NCBI RefSeq assembly: GCF_000013665.1
Contig: NC_007912.1
Span: 310,001-374,000, forward strand
Origin: Saccharophagus degradans 2-40
GTDB lineage: Bacteria > Pseudomonadota > Gammaproteobacteria > Pseudomonadales > Cellvibrionaceae
Length of the DNA: 64,000 nucleotides
Direction of reading: 5' to 3'
Shown: in pieces, positions 1 through 8,743 of the stretch
How the letters are laid out: every line of letters begins with the position of its first letter
Position numbering within the stretch: the first letter of the stretch is position 1
Notes under the pieces: model-generated
Seen by the model: the letters and a program-made list of their open reading frames with translations, nothing else
Databases searched by the model: none
Told to the model about the DNA's origin: nothing
Translations under genes and position numbers: made by a program

Positions 1-153
1 GCTGGGGTTGGCTACAGTGTTACTGGCTTGAGTAGCGGAGAGGGTTTCCGCACTTGGTTTGGTTTTGTTGCTGTCGCCTTCGTTGCAGCCGCTTAGCATT
101 GCTGCAATTGCTAAGCTTAAAGCAAGACCTTTCTTGTTTATCTTTTTGAGCAT
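1..153 (-). CDS. Lipoprotein, N-terminal part (runs off the window)
   Basis: The minus-strand frame opens with ATG at 153 and stays open to base 1, giving 51 residues. It begins MLKKINKKGLALSLAI and carries a lipobox LSGC with the lipidated Cys at residue 23. This is a typical Lsp signal: two to four Lys, a hydrophobic core, then L-S-G-C. The mature part seen is Ser/Thr/Asn rich, a flexible linker as in many outer-membrane lipoproteins. The C-terminal part lies outside the window, so function cannot be given. Confidence 0.75.
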   Translation of the reverse strand, partial: MLKKINKKGLALSLAIAAMLSGCNEGDSNKTKPSAETLSATQASNTVANPS

Positions 154-588
154 AATTGCTACCTATTCTCCAACTATAGAGTCAATCTATGGTTCATCTG
201 AATGGCTGGGGCCATGTGCTTCGGGGTATAAATTGTTAGCTGTTATTCCAGTTACGGCTTAGTTGCGTGTAACCCCCCAGTTTGGCCTGTGAATATAGGG
301 TACGCCTGTGTGTTCCGTCGTTCTGTTAAAGGTACTAGAACGTCCTAACGTAAAAAAGAACGCCGTATGAGATAAGTGAACCCAACAAAACAGAAGTTCA
401 CACCAAATAAAAGTGGCACTGCTGTCAATAAAGTGGCCAATAGTTAAGCGGGAAACCAATTTAAACAAAAAACGTGGTTTTAGTGACAGGTTAAAAGTGG
501 TTCAATTTACCTTCACTTTAGTGCCATAGCGTTACGCAGTAGTTGCGTACCCTATTGGTAATTACAACTATAGCTAAAAGGTTAACAA
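154..588. other. Intergenic region, no gene seen
   Basis: 435 bp between the divergent lipoprotein and mscS genes. It should hold both promoters. Open frames here are short and lack ribosome sites. A small inverted repeat CGTTCT/AGAACG (319-342) is the only structure noticed; no function is assigned. Confidence 0.4.
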
Positions 589-1446
589 ATGAAGGAAGAA
601 TTAGAGACGGTTACCGGCCTATATCAAATGGCAATTGAATACCTTGTAACCTATAGTTTTCAGCTATTAGCTGCACTTATTATTCTGCTGGTGGGTTGGT
701 TTATTGCTGCCAAGGTTGCCAATGCCGTACAGGCACTGTGCGAGAAGCGCAATATAGATGTAACCCTAAGCCGCTTTATTGCCAGTACGGTTAAAACCAT
801 TTTAATTGTAATGGTGGGTATTGTTGCCTTGGGTAAGCTAGGCATAAGTGTTACCCCCTTTGTTGCGGCAATTGGTGCTTTAACGTTCGGTTTATCTTTA
901 GCTGCGCAGGGGTTGGTTGCTAACTACGGCGCGGGTATCAATATTATTATTGGTCGACCATTTGTGGTTGGCGACACCATTAGTGTGTGTGGTGTAACAG
1001 GGCAGGTCACAGAGGTGCGCTTGGGGTTAACGCGTTTGGTGAACGAAGACCGCGTTACTATTACTATCCCCAATAAGCACATAATTGGCGAAATATTGCA
1101 TAACTCTAACGAAGCCACTTTGGTAGAGGCGAGTGTGGGGGTAGCTTACGATGCGGATATTGATAAGGCCATTGAAGCAATTAAAGAGGCTATTGTAAGT
1201 ACCGAGGGCGTGCCAGAGGATGCGACACCAATAATAGGTATTGAAGCCTTTGCCGATAGCAGTATCAATATTGGCTACCGCTATAAAGTAGAAACCAACC
1301 GCTTTTATCAAACCACTTACGCCGTTAATTTGGCTATTTTACGAGCGTTAAACAACGTTGGTGTAGCAATACCGTTTCCGCAGCGTGAAATTAAAATCTT
1401 AAATGGCTCTGTGTTGAATAACTCAGCACCCAATAATCCTGTTTAG
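589..1446 (+). CDS. mscS: Small-conductance mechanosensitive channel, MscS family
   Basis: 285 aa, almost exactly the length of E. coli MscS (286). Three N-terminal membrane segments are visible at about 18-40, 60-82 and 88-112. The third is the Gly/Ala-rich pore helix, followed by the family motif GRPFVVGD at the start of the beta domain; a mixed alpha/beta C-terminal domain completes the fold. In the family, the heptamer opens under membrane tension and releases osmolytes on hypo-osmotic shock. The start has AAGG eight bases upstream. A second, larger MscS paralogue lies at 22263-23780. Confidence 0.93.
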   Translation: MKEELETVTGLYQMAIEYLVTYSFQLLAALIILLVGWFIAAKVANAVQALCEKRNIDVTLSRFIASTVKTILIVMVGIVALGKLGISVTPFVAAIGALTFGLSLAAQGLVANYGAGINIIIGRPFVVGDTISVCGVTGQVTEVRLGLTRLVNEDRVTITIPNKHIIGEILHNSNEATLVEASVGVAYDADIDKAIEAIKEAIVSTEGVPEDATPIIGIEAFADSSINIGYRYKVETNRFYQTTYAVNLAILRALNNVGVAIPFPQREIKILNGSVLNNSAPNNPV

Positions 1447-1474
1447 CTCAGCCTGACATATATGCGCGTAAAAA

Positions 1475-1912
1475 TTAATCGCTTTGCATTAAGGTGGTTA
1501 ATTTTTGCTTGGCTAACAAGTACTCATCGGGGTGGGAGCGTTTAATTTTGTTTAGTTTACGAATAACGCTGTCCACCTCATCGAGCAAATCTTCTTTGTT
1601 TGCTTTGCCAAGTTTGGCCTTTTCTATGCGTTGCTGCATTGCGGTGTAGTTTGCCACAGCTTGCTTATCTTCGTGATTTAACTCGCTTGGCAAGTTTTTA
1701 ATTAGAACTAACATCGCCTGATGAACAAGATTTAACTGTTGGCCGTAGCTGGCAACATTTTCGATTATGTTTTGTTCCAATTCTGGGTTGCTGGAGTGTA
1801 CGTTTTTAATGTTAATAAAACCGGTTTGTACGCTGAGTGTTTTTATCCACAATTCCCAGGGGTTTATAGATTGGTGAATGTCACCGGAGAGGGGGAGTTC
1901 GAAGTTAGACAT
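1475..1912 (-). CDS. Conserved hypothetical cytosolic protein
   Basis: 145 aa, no signal peptide or membrane segment. The C-terminal half (about 80-145) is highly charged and predicted helical, likely coiled coil (EKAKLGKANKEDLLDEVDS). AAGGA lies nine bases before the ATG. It is convergent with mscS and in the same direction as the methyltransferase further upstream. I do not recognise the family. Codon use and the good ribosome site make it a real gene. Confidence 0.65.
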   Translation of the reverse strand: MSNFELPLSGDIHQSINPWELWIKTLSVQTGFINIKNVHSSNPELEQNIIENVASYGQQLNLVHQAMLVLIKNLPSELNHEDKQAVANYTAMQQRIEKAKLGKANKEDLLDEVDSVIRKLNKIKRSHPDEYLLAKQKLTTLMQSD

Positions 1913-2011
1913 AGCGCAAATTCCTTCTGGCTGTAATCACAATTGTCAGAAATTAATGGTGCGCCTGTTAATAAAAGATAGCTAGCGTTTTAAGCGCCAA
2001 AATGTGTGACA

Positions 2012-2758
2012 TTATTTTTTTACACAGCAAAAAAGCACATTTCCTTGAACTTGGTCCCACGCTTGAAGTGTAGCAAAGTCGCGCTCTAGTACCGTTACTT
2101 CAAATCCTTCTTGTTGGGCTAAAGAAATTAGCTCTTGAATTGTTATTGCACTCATGGAATGAGTTTCATCGTAGTGCTTAATATTGTTTGCAGTGGTTTC
2201 TGTTATTGCAATATGCAGGTCTAGCTTGTCGCCAGTGCCACTGTAATGCCAGCGGCTTTGAAAACGCAGTTCACTTGTATTGTGATTAACGTGATGGGTG
2301 TGGCCAGCATCATTAGCAATGGTATTTTTATCTACCGCGTCAAAACAAAATAACCCACCAGCATTTAGCGCACCGTAGGCTTTGCGCAATGTTTGCTGCA
2401 ACTGCACATGCGGGTAGCAGTAGTGAATGGAGTACAAAAAGCAGGTAATTAAATCAAATTGTTTGGGCAGCGCCATCTCACTCATATTTTGGCAATAGAA
2501 CTCTGCCTGTGGAATACGCAGTGCGGCTAGGTTGAGCATGTCTTGGCTTAAATCTAAGCCGCTACACACATAACCCGCTACAGCCAATTGGGCTAAGTGT
2601 GGCCCCGAACCACAGCCTAAATCTAAGTAGGCATTACCACCACTACCAAACAATCGATGCGCGCGTACGGCGAAGTCGCTTTGTTCGTGATAATCAATAC
2701 TTGAGCACAGTAGGTCGTAGTAGCAGGACAAGTCTGCATAGAGTGAAGGCGCGGGCAT
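2012..2758 (-). CDS. Class I SAM-dependent methyltransferase
   Basis: 248 aa. Motif I LDLGCGSGPHL at about residues 45-55 is the SAM-binding glycine loop. It is followed by the acidic strand-2 end (CSGLDLSQDM) and a motif IV-like FDLITCFLYSIHY. This is the Methyltransf_25/11 arrangement of small-molecule methyltransferases. GGAG lies five bases before the ATG. The substrate cannot be deduced, and no neighbour suggests a pathway. Confidence 0.85.
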   Translation of the reverse strand: MPAPSLYADLSCYYDLLCSSIDYHEQSDFAVRAHRLFGSGGNAYLDLGCGSGPHLAQLAVAGYVCSGLDLSQDMLNLAALRIPQAEFYCQNMSEMALPKQFDLITCFLYSIHYCYPHVQLQQTLRKAYGALNAGGLFCFDAVDKNTIANDAGHTHHVNHNTSELRFQSRWHYSGTGDKLDLHIAITETTANNIKHYDETHSMSAITIQELISLAQQEGFEVTVLERDFATLQAWDQVQGNVLFCCVKK

Positions 2759-2908
2759 TGAGGCTCCAATAGTGGTGGGCTGGGCTTAGGGAGCGTCTAC
2801 CCGTAAAAAGGCGCGCAGTATACCCATAAGGTAGGGGTTAGGCAGTAATTAATATCTTTTATTAACCCCTGTTTTTATTACCCATTTGTAGCTAGCCATA
2901 TAGATGTG

Positions 2909-2936
2909 AGGTACTAGGTGGCAGGTACTAGGTGGC
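2909..2936. repeat. Two tandem copies of a 14-bp unit
   Basis: AGGTACTAGGTGGC is present twice head to tail in the 357-bp region between the methyltransferase and the ECF sigma gene. It is one of several short tandem duplications between genes in this window. The rest of the spacer (2759-3020) shows no gene. Confidence 0.7.
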
Positions 2937-3020
2937 AGAGAGGTAAGCGTGAAGGGTCTAGTGCTTAACTGGGGCATGGGTTGGCTTTGTAGAATTAAAT
3001 ATAAAAATAGTTAAATCTGT

Positions 3021-3050
3021 TGCAACCTTTTTATCTCTATCTACGTTATA
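3021..3050 (+). promoter_or_regulatory. Predicted ECF-sigma autoregulatory promoter
   Basis: TGCAACC at 3021-3027 and CGTTATA at 3044-3050 are separated by 16 bp. An AAC-containing -35 and a CGT-containing -10 with this spacing are the hallmark of ECF sigma promoters, which usually drive their own operon. It lies about 65 bp upstream of the sigma gene. Inference from motif and context. Confidence 0.5.
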
Positions 3051-3115
3051 TAGGTTAACGTCCAAATTTACGCCGCTAAGGTGTGGGTTAATCATAATTT
3101 ATAAGCCGGTGGTGT

Positions 3116-3673
3116 GTGAGCAAGATTCTTTCGTTTTTTAAGCGCCCAAGCCGCAATAATAGCGACTTCGAAGCGTTAGTGGCCCCCTATATGGCGGCGC
3201 TGCATCGCCAGGCGTTTAAATATGCCGGTAACGAAAGTGAAGCCGAGGACTTATTGCAGGAAGTGCTAATAGAGGCCTACCAGCGAATAGATGCGTTGCA
3301 GGCTGCGCCTATGCCATTGGCTTGGTTAACGCGCTGCTTGTATCACCGTTTTGTGGATGCTTATCGCAAACAAAAAGCTCGCCCCGCGCTAGAAGACATA
3401 GACGCATTACATCTACGCGATGAGCCTCAGGCAGCTGGCACACCGGAAGCGCACTACTGGCACAGTCAGGTTTTAAAAAGTTTGACACTGCTAAGCCCAG
3501 AGCAGCGCATGGTTGTTAGCCTGCACGATATGGAAGGCTATACGCTAGTCGAGTTGGCTAATATTGTAGAAATGCCCTTGGGTACGCTTAAATCCCATTT
3601 GCACCGCGCGCGAAAAATTCTACAACAGGAATTTAAACTGCAACCTTTTCAGCCTGCAACACGTTATAAGTAA
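3116..3673 (+). CDS. ECF-family RNA polymerase sigma factor
   Basis: 185 aa with a GTG start. Region 2 (about 20-90) contains the typical YAGNESEAEDLLQEVLIEAY segment for -10 recognition and core binding. Region 4 (about 120-175) contains LSPEQRMVVSLHDMEGYT and the -35 helix-turn-helix GTLKSHLHRARK. It is first in a run with the membrane anti-sigma factor (3730) and a secreted charged protein (4498), so it probably answers an envelope signal. The predicted promoter at 3021 suggests autoregulation. Confidence 0.92.
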   Translation: MSKILSFFKRPSRNNSDFEALVAPYMAALHRQAFKYAGNESEAEDLLQEVLIEAYQRIDALQAAPMPLAWLTRCLYHRFVDAYRKQKARPALEDIDALHLRDEPQAAGTPEAHYWHSQVLKSLTLLSPEQRMVVSLHDMEGYTLVELANIVEMPLGTLKSHLHRARKILQQEFKLQPFQPATRYK

Positions 3674-3729
3674 TAACAAAGAGTAAAACTCACGTTGTGT
3701 GAGAGCCAATTAAAAATTGCAAAATAGAG

Positions 3730-4455
3730 ATGAAACACACCATGATAAATTGTGATGATTTTGACAACCAGCTTAACGCGTTTATTCGCGATGGGTTGGG
3801 TGTAGATGCGCACATTGCTATGCGCGATCACGTGGTGGGTTGCAGCGCGTGTGCGCAATTATTGCAAGAGCGCAAAGCGTATCTCAACGCTGTGTGCGCT
3901 GTTAAAGCGCCAGCTTTGTCGCCAAATAAAAGTGCACAATTATTGGCAAACGCGGTTGAGCAAGGCAAAAAGCGTTCGCCTGCTGCCGCTAACGACTACG
4001 GCTTTATTAAAGGGTTTATTGCAGCCTCGGTATTAGCGGTGGCAGTTTTTATTGGCTTTAATCAATACCAAACCTTAGTACTTAATAATAAGCCGCAATT
4101 GGTTGAGAATTCTATTCCAATCATGCCGAGTGTTAGCGACAGCCGAGAAATTACTTTAATTATTCACTCGCCACAAAAAATGGAAGCCGCGCAGCTCGTT
4201 ATTCAGCTGCCTGTAGAGCTATCCATAGCAGGTGAAGAGCACTTATCTGAAGTGGAATATATTGTAGATTTACAAGCCGGCGAAAACCGCTTCGTGCTGC
4301 CCATAGTACCCGAGCCATATGCAATGTACGTAGAAGATTTAAAGCTTAGTGCTTCGCTTTTGTATAAAAATAGCAAAAAGGACTTTGAGTTAGACATAGA
4401 TCTAACAACACCTCAAAAAAGTGCTGAAGAGCCAAGTGGTACCCCAGTTGGTTAA
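3730..4455 (+). CDS. Membrane anti-sigma factor (zinc-finger ZAS type)
   Basis: 241 aa. The N-terminal cytosolic part has HIAMRDHVVGCSAC (about 29-42), the H-x3-H/C-x2-C arrangement of ZAS anti-sigma domains. One membrane helix follows at about 95-113 (FIAASVLAVAVFIGF), then a periplasmic domain of about 125 residues rich in beta strands. It starts 56 bp after the sigma gene and should hold that sigma factor inactive at the membrane until signalled. ATG at 3742 is an alternative start. Confidence 0.82.
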   Translation: MKHTMINCDDFDNQLNAFIRDGLGVDAHIAMRDHVVGCSACAQLLQERKAYLNAVCAVKAPALSPNKSAQLLANAVEQGKKRSPAAANDYGFIKGFIAASVLAVAVFIGFNQYQTLVLNNKPQLVENSIPIMPSVSDSREITLIIHSPQKMEAAQLVIQLPVELSIAGEEHLSEVEYIVDLQAGENRFVLPIVPEPYAMYVEDLKLSASLLYKNSKKDFELDIDLTTPQKSAEEPSGTPVG

Positions 4456-4497
4456 GCAGCGAAAAATAATAGTTTAACGACTACAGAGAGAGTAAAG

Positions 4498-4956
4498 ATG
4501 AAGAAGTTATTAATAGGTTTACCCCTTTTTATGGTGTTGAGTGTACCCGCTTTTGCACAAACAGACGTAGATGTGGAAGTTGATGACGTAACAATGGATG
4601 TAGCCAAGCATGCGCGCGAGCACCGCAATAACGGTATAAAAAATATTGTTGCGGAATACATGCTAGAGCAAGGCGATATTACTCAAGAAGAGCTAGATGC
4701 CCTAAAAGCTCGGCGCGCAGCAGTACGTGAAGAGTTAAAAGCGCTAAAAGAAAGCGGTGATGAAGAAGCGCTGGCTGCGCGTATTGCTGAACTGCGTGAA
4801 GAGCGCGCCGCAACGCGCGAAGAGATTAAAGCTTATATAGACAGCCACGAAGACCTTGCCGCCATTATTCAAGAGCGCAGAGAAGAAGTTCGCGACCGTC
4901 GCGATCAGCGCCGCGAAGAAAGAAGGGCGCGCCGAGGCGAAAGGGGTGAGAAATAA
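4498..4956 (+). CDS. Secreted, highly charged coiled-coil protein
   Basis: 152 aa. A signal peptide (MKKLLIGLPLFMVLSVPAFAQ) is cleaved after about residue 20. The mature part is almost entirely Glu/Arg/Lys/Ala (EELKALKESGDEEAL, RREEVRDRRDQRREE) and should form a long helix or coiled coil. It is the third gene of the ECF operon, 42 bp after the anti-sigma gene, and followed by a strong terminator. It is likely a periplasmic stress target or sensor partner (inference). No named family recognised. Confidence 0.75.
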   Translation: MKKLLIGLPLFMVLSVPAFAQTDVDVEVDDVTMDVAKHAREHRNNGIKNIVAEYMLEQGDITQEELDALKARRAAVREELKALKESGDEEALAARIAELREERAATREEIKAYIDSHEDLAAIIQERREEVRDRRDQRREERRARRGERGEK

Positions 4957-4985
4957 TCGCCCCAAACAATAAGTTTTGAGGTTGT

Positions 4986-5019
4986 GCGCAGGCTTGGTTA
5001 ACGAGCCTGCGCTTTTTTT
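4986..5019 (+). terminator. Rho-independent terminator of the ECF operon
   Basis: Nine-bp stem GCGCAGGCT / AGCCTGCGC with a 9-nt loop followed by seven T. It ends the sigma/anti-sigma/4498 unit. Confidence 0.9.
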
Positions 5020-5042
5020 CGTTATAGCTAGAAAACAATAAA

Positions 5043-6374
5043 ATGATGAAAATAATAAAGCAGAGCATTTTAGCTATTGCTGTATGCTGCGCCGCCAACA
5101 GCTATGGGGCAGATACCAATCAGCAATTAACGTTAAGCGCACAAGCGGCATTTGCTAAACAAAACTATGCCAAAGCGCTGGAGCACTACCAAACAATACA
5201 TAAACAAGCTGCAAGCTACGAAAACAGTTACGCCATGGCGGTGTGCTATTTCAAATTAAAGCAGTGGAGCAAGGCTCACGCTATATTCGTCAATCTTGCC
5301 GCTACCAACCCAGAAGACGAGTGGGTTGAAATAAATTTGGCGCTTACTTTAGCTAAAATGGGGCGTATAGAGGAATCGCTACAGCGCTTGCTTGCCCTGG
5401 CAAGCCTGGCTGATTCCGAATATGTGGCAACGCTTGCGTATTCAAACTATAAAAAAATATCGGCGCAATACCCAGAGGATTCAAGCCAACAGGCCTCGCA
5501 GGCAAGTACTATTCTTAGCGCGTCGCTGGGGGTGGGCATAGATAGTAATGTAGTATCATTTGTTGATGAAGTAACTCGCTATGGCAACGATACTTTTATC
5601 GAATTATCTGCATCTACCGCTTGGTATAGCTCTGCTGACTTCACCAATAATTTTGTACTAGATGCCAATTTCTACTCCTCTAAATATACAAGCACTGCCG
5701 ATTACAATGTTGACGTTTTATCTCTCGGTGGTCGAAAAAACTTTGCTATAAATGAAATGAATATGTTCAACGCAGGGCTGAGATTAGATCAGGTGGCCAT
5801 AGGCGGCGAAGCGTATATGCGCTCTGCAAATTTAGAGTTGGGCGGCAAGTGGAAATTACAGCCCGGTGCGGCGCTGCGTTATGGTTTGCGCTATCAAACG
5901 GCAAGCGAGTTAGATGAAATTTACCAACCCTATGCCGGTAACAGCTTAAGGCTGAAGCTAGATTGGGCTAAACGCGATGGGCCGCATAGGTGGCAAATGA
6001 AATACCAGTGGGGTAACGAAAATAAAAATGATGGGGGTGGTGCAGAAACCGATGCTGGCTTCACTACTTTTAGCAGCTATTCCGCAACCCGCCATTTATG
6101 GGCGGCAAGCTGGGATTACACCCATAAGCAGTGGAATATTAAACCGTTTATAGAACTAAGAAAAAGCCAATACAAAGACCCGCATATTTTTAGCGATGAT
6201 ACTCAAACATTACGCATCGACGACAAAAAAGTTGTAGGCCTTGAGTTGAATAGAACGCTTTCTGAACACTGGGATATAAACGTGGATTTACGCTCTAGTA
6301 ATAATAACTCTGCAATAGAAAGCTATAGTTACAATCAAAATATAATAACGTTTACCCTCGGTTGGCAAAATTAA
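5043..6374 (+). CDS. TPR plus outer-membrane beta-barrel protein (Slam/DUF560-like, tentative)
   Basis: 443 aa. Signal peptide to about residue 22. TPR-like helices follow from 25 to 150 (AAFAKQNYAKALEHYQTI, AVCYFKLKQWSKAHAIF). From about 155 a barrel of alternating aromatic strands runs to the C-terminal ...IITFTLGWQN, which ends in a typical near-terminal aromatic strand. TPR followed by a barrel is the layout of surface lipoprotein assembly modulators and related DUF560 exporters; the match is by architecture only. ATG at 5046 is equally possible. It lies after the ECF terminator and may be separately transcribed. Confidence 0.65.
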   Translation: MMKIIKQSILAIAVCCAANSYGADTNQQLTLSAQAAFAKQNYAKALEHYQTIHKQAASYENSYAMAVCYFKLKQWSKAHAIFVNLAATNPEDEWVEINLALTLAKMGRIEESLQRLLALASLADSEYVATLAYSNYKKISAQYPEDSSQQASQASTILSASLGVGIDSNVVSFVDEVTRYGNDTFIELSASTAWYSSADFTNNFVLDANFYSSKYTSTADYNVDVLSLGGRKNFAINEMNMFNAGLRLDQVAIGGEAYMRSANLELGGKWKLQPGAALRYGLRYQTASELDEIYQPYAGNSLRLKLDWAKRDGPHRWQMKYQWGNENKNDGGGAETDAGFTTFSSYSATRHLWAASWDYTHKQWNIKPFIELRKSQYKDPHIFSDDTQTLRIDDKKVVGLELNRTLSEHWDINVDLRSSNNNSAIESYSYNQNIITFTLGWQN

Positions 6375-6420
6375 TAAACCTGCTAGTTAACCATGCGCAT
6401 TTGCCGAACTATAAAAGCAA

Positions 6421-6451
6421 AGCGACCACGCCTAAGTATTGGATGGTCGCT
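6421..6451. terminator. Hairpin between convergent genes
   Basis: Perfect 8-bp inverted repeat AGCGACCA / TGGTCGCT with a 15-nt loop, in the 89-bp gap between convergent genes. There is no clear T run on either side, so it may be a weak bidirectional terminator or an mRNA-end stabiliser. Confidence 0.45.
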
Positions 6452-6463
6452 GAGTATTCTATG

Positions 6464-7312
6464 CTAGCGTGGTGTTCTCTTTCTGCGTACCAAACCTAAA
6501 CAAGTAAGGCCAAGTAAGCCAAGTAAAGTGAGCGAACCACCGCCACTACCACCATTAGAATTGGAAGGTGGCTCATAGCTGTCTATTCGGTCGTTCTCTA
6601 CGGGTGTTTCATTGCCTAGCGTGTCTACCGTCGCATCCAATATGGTAATGGCGTAAATTTTCACTGCGTGTTCATACTCTACCGGCACCTGATTGTTAGC
6701 GTCGTCGGTGGTGTAGTCCATTAGTGGCATGCTTTCGAATGAATTTTGGAAGGAGTACACGGGTAAATCACTGATGCTTTCTAAAATAGCAAGGCCTGCT
6801 GCATCGGTGTGGCCAAATACCGTAAAGCCGCCATTCTGAATATCTAAATTTGCGCCATTATCTTTAAGGTTAAAAAACCACTGGCTGGTAGCGCTATTAA
6901 CATTGTTGCCAGTTTTAGCCATAGCTATAGTGCCTGCTACGTTAGAGTAAACAGGTTCGTTTAATATGGCGGGGTTTGTTTCAATGCGCGCTGGGTTCTC
7001 GTCCTGTTCCCAAGTGTAGCCACCACCCTGTACTATAAAGTTATCTACAGAGCGGTGAATAATCGAGTCGGTATAGCTACCGGCGTTAACATAGGCCAAA
7101 AAATTCTCTACGGTAATTGGCGTGTGTTCATCGTAGAGGTTTACTTCAAAATCACCCAGTGAAGTTTGAAACTGCACCGTTGTTGCCTGAGCCTGCAGAG
7201 CGCATAGGCTAAGTAAAGCAGAGGCGCAAGCGAGTTTGCCGTTGCGGGCGATAGTGGTTTTATATTTGGGGAATAGGCTAATTGAAGCTAAATATTTAAT
7301 CATAATGCGCAA
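6464..7312 (-). CDS. Secreted cyclophilin-type peptidyl-prolyl isomerase with GlyGly-CTERM tail
   Basis: 282 aa. An N-terminal export signal to about residue 42 precedes a cyclophilin domain (about 45-225) with LGDFEVNLYDEHTPITVENF, IIHRSVDNFIVQGGG and the active-site region SQWFFNL. A Ser/Asn linker then leads to GGSGGGSLTLLGLLGLTCLG and a basic RRKR end. This Gly-rich stretch, hydrophobic helix and Arg cluster is the GlyGly-CTERM signal processed by rhombosortase in type II-secreting bacteria. So the enzyme is probably surface anchored or released, an unusual place for a cyclophilin. ATG at 7303 is an alternative start. Confidence 0.87.
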   Translation of the reverse strand: MRIMIKYLASISLFPKYKTTIARNGKLACASALLSLCALQAQATTVQFQTSLGDFEVNLYDEHTPITVENFLAYVNAGSYTDSIIHRSVDNFIVQGGGYTWEQDENPARIETNPAILNEPVYSNVAGTIAMAKTGNNVNSATSQWFFNLKDNGANLDIQNGGFTVFGHTDAAGLAILESISDLPVYSFQNSFESMPLMDYTTDDANNQVPVEYEHAVKIYAITILDATVDTLGNETPVENDRIDSYEPPSNSNGGSGGGSLTLLGLLGLTCLGLVRRKRTPR

Positions 7313-7453
7313 CGCTACTTATATTAGGGTGAATTTTAGATTAAGGCTGAATTATATAGCAGGCGACATACTTTAGCGCTTATGCCTAAGGTAAGTCTGT
7401 AAAATTTTGTAACTAATAAACAGTTGTGTTGTAAGCGTTTAAAATATAGCCAT

Positions 7454-7486
7454 TAAAAGGCCTGCCGCACACAAAGTACGGCAGGC
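7454..7486 (-). terminator. Rho-independent terminator
   Basis: Read on the minus strand, an 8-bp stem GCCTGCCG / CGGCAGGC is followed by TTTT. It lies 60 bp beyond the stop of the OMP gene at 7545. Confidence 0.75.
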
Positions 7487-7544
7487 TACGGTGTTAACTT
7501 AAATGCAAAGGCCTTTTGAGCAATTGCATAAATTACTGAGTAGT

Positions 7545-8120
7545 TTAGAAGGAGAAATTAATACCGGCATTCAAGTGGTTAAGGTCGTACTCGGTACCGT
7601 CTGCCAATGGTCCAAACTCGTCATCTTCGTACTCCACATTATAGCGGGCATACTCTAGGCGCAATGAAAGGTTCTCGGTAAGGTTGATATCCGACCCTAC
7701 ACCCCAGAAGAGCTCGTTGCCGTCGTTATCGGTATTAAACGAATCGCTGTTTAGTTCTGCATCCCAAAACAATAGGCCGCCGCGCAAATATACATCCACC
7801 ATTTCGGTGTTTAGCACATACGCTAAGCCAGAAAGCTCTATGCCAGTTGTATTGGTCGAGAAAAAGTCGTTGTTAGTTCCACCAAAATCTACATAGCCAA
7901 GTTGAGCCGCAAAAATAGGCCCGATCTTTACGCCGCTATAAATTGAGTAAGCAGCATCGTCGTCATCACCAAAGTCATCGTTGTTAACATCTATTCGTCC
8001 GTAAGAGCCACCAATATAAGGAGAGATGCCTTCGTTTACGTCGTTAGCATAAGAAGCGCCGGTAAAAACTAAGCCTAGAGAAGTAATGGAAATTGCTAAA
8101 GGTTTAATAAAGTTTTTCAT
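7545..8120 (-). CDS. OmpA-like eight-stranded outer-membrane beta-barrel protein
   Basis: 191 aa. A signal peptide ends near ASYA (about 25). The mature part has amphipathic strands typical of the OMP_b-brl family (ISPYIGGSYGRID, FAAQLGYVDFGG, LSLRLEYARYNVEY) and ends HLNAGINFSF with the C-terminal Phe recognised by the Bam complex. Loops are rich in Asp and Asn (DDFGDDDDAAYS), suggesting acidic, possibly Ca-binding surface loops. It has its own terminator at 7454. Exact function unknown. Confidence 0.82.
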   Translation of the reverse strand: MKNFIKPLAISITSLGLVFTGASYANDVNEGISPYIGGSYGRIDVNNDDFGDDDDAAYSIYSGVKIGPIFAAQLGYVDFGGTNNDFFSTNTTGIELSGLAYVLNTEMVDVYLRGGLLFWDAELNSDSFNTDNDGNELFWGVGSDINLTENLSLRLEYARYNVEYEDDEFGPLADGTEYDLNHLNAGINFSF

Positions 8121-8743
8121 GTGTAACTCCTAATTTTTTGATCGTTAAAGTGCGTGTCAAAAATACTCAAATTACGTGTTGTAAATAAAAGCGAGTTTTA
8201 AGTTGCTTTTTATCAACACTATCTAATTTAAATGGCCCTATACATAAACCAATTTGAAACGCCTAAAGAATGTATTTCTTCGCGTTTGCATAGGGCATTG
8301 CAGGCGTCGTGCCAATACTATGTATTTTCTTTTGAGTTACTGCTTTGTGTGATGTTTATCACTAATTAGAGCGAAGTGGAGTGTTTTTTAATCGATATAA
8401 GCGCCAGTTTGAGTGATTAATAAGCTATTGAATTTATTCGAGTAAGCATTCAAAAATCCCATTAAACATAGACCCGCTAGTTGTGCATGATTTTTTGTAA
8501 AAAGGAAAAAATAATTGAATAAGTTGCAAGTTAGCAAGGTTGTTTAGCCTCTTGTGGCTTTGCAATGCCTATAAATAGGGGGCAGGGCAAGGTGGATTGA
8601 TAATTGCAGAATAGCTTGTGCAGAAATAGCTTTTTTGAAAATAGATAGTTAGTAAATAGATGGTTAATAAGTAAATAGTTAATAAGTAGTTATTGCCTGC
8701 ACTAATACCTGCACTAACACTAAATTGGGTGAATGGAGTAAAC
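8121..8743. other. Intergenic region, mostly featureless
   Basis: 623 bp between divergent genes, AT-rich, presumably holding two promoters. Near its right end (about 8643-8690) there is degenerate low-complexity sequence built from AGTAAATAG and TTAATAAGTA. No gene with a ribosome site was seen. Confidence 0.4.
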
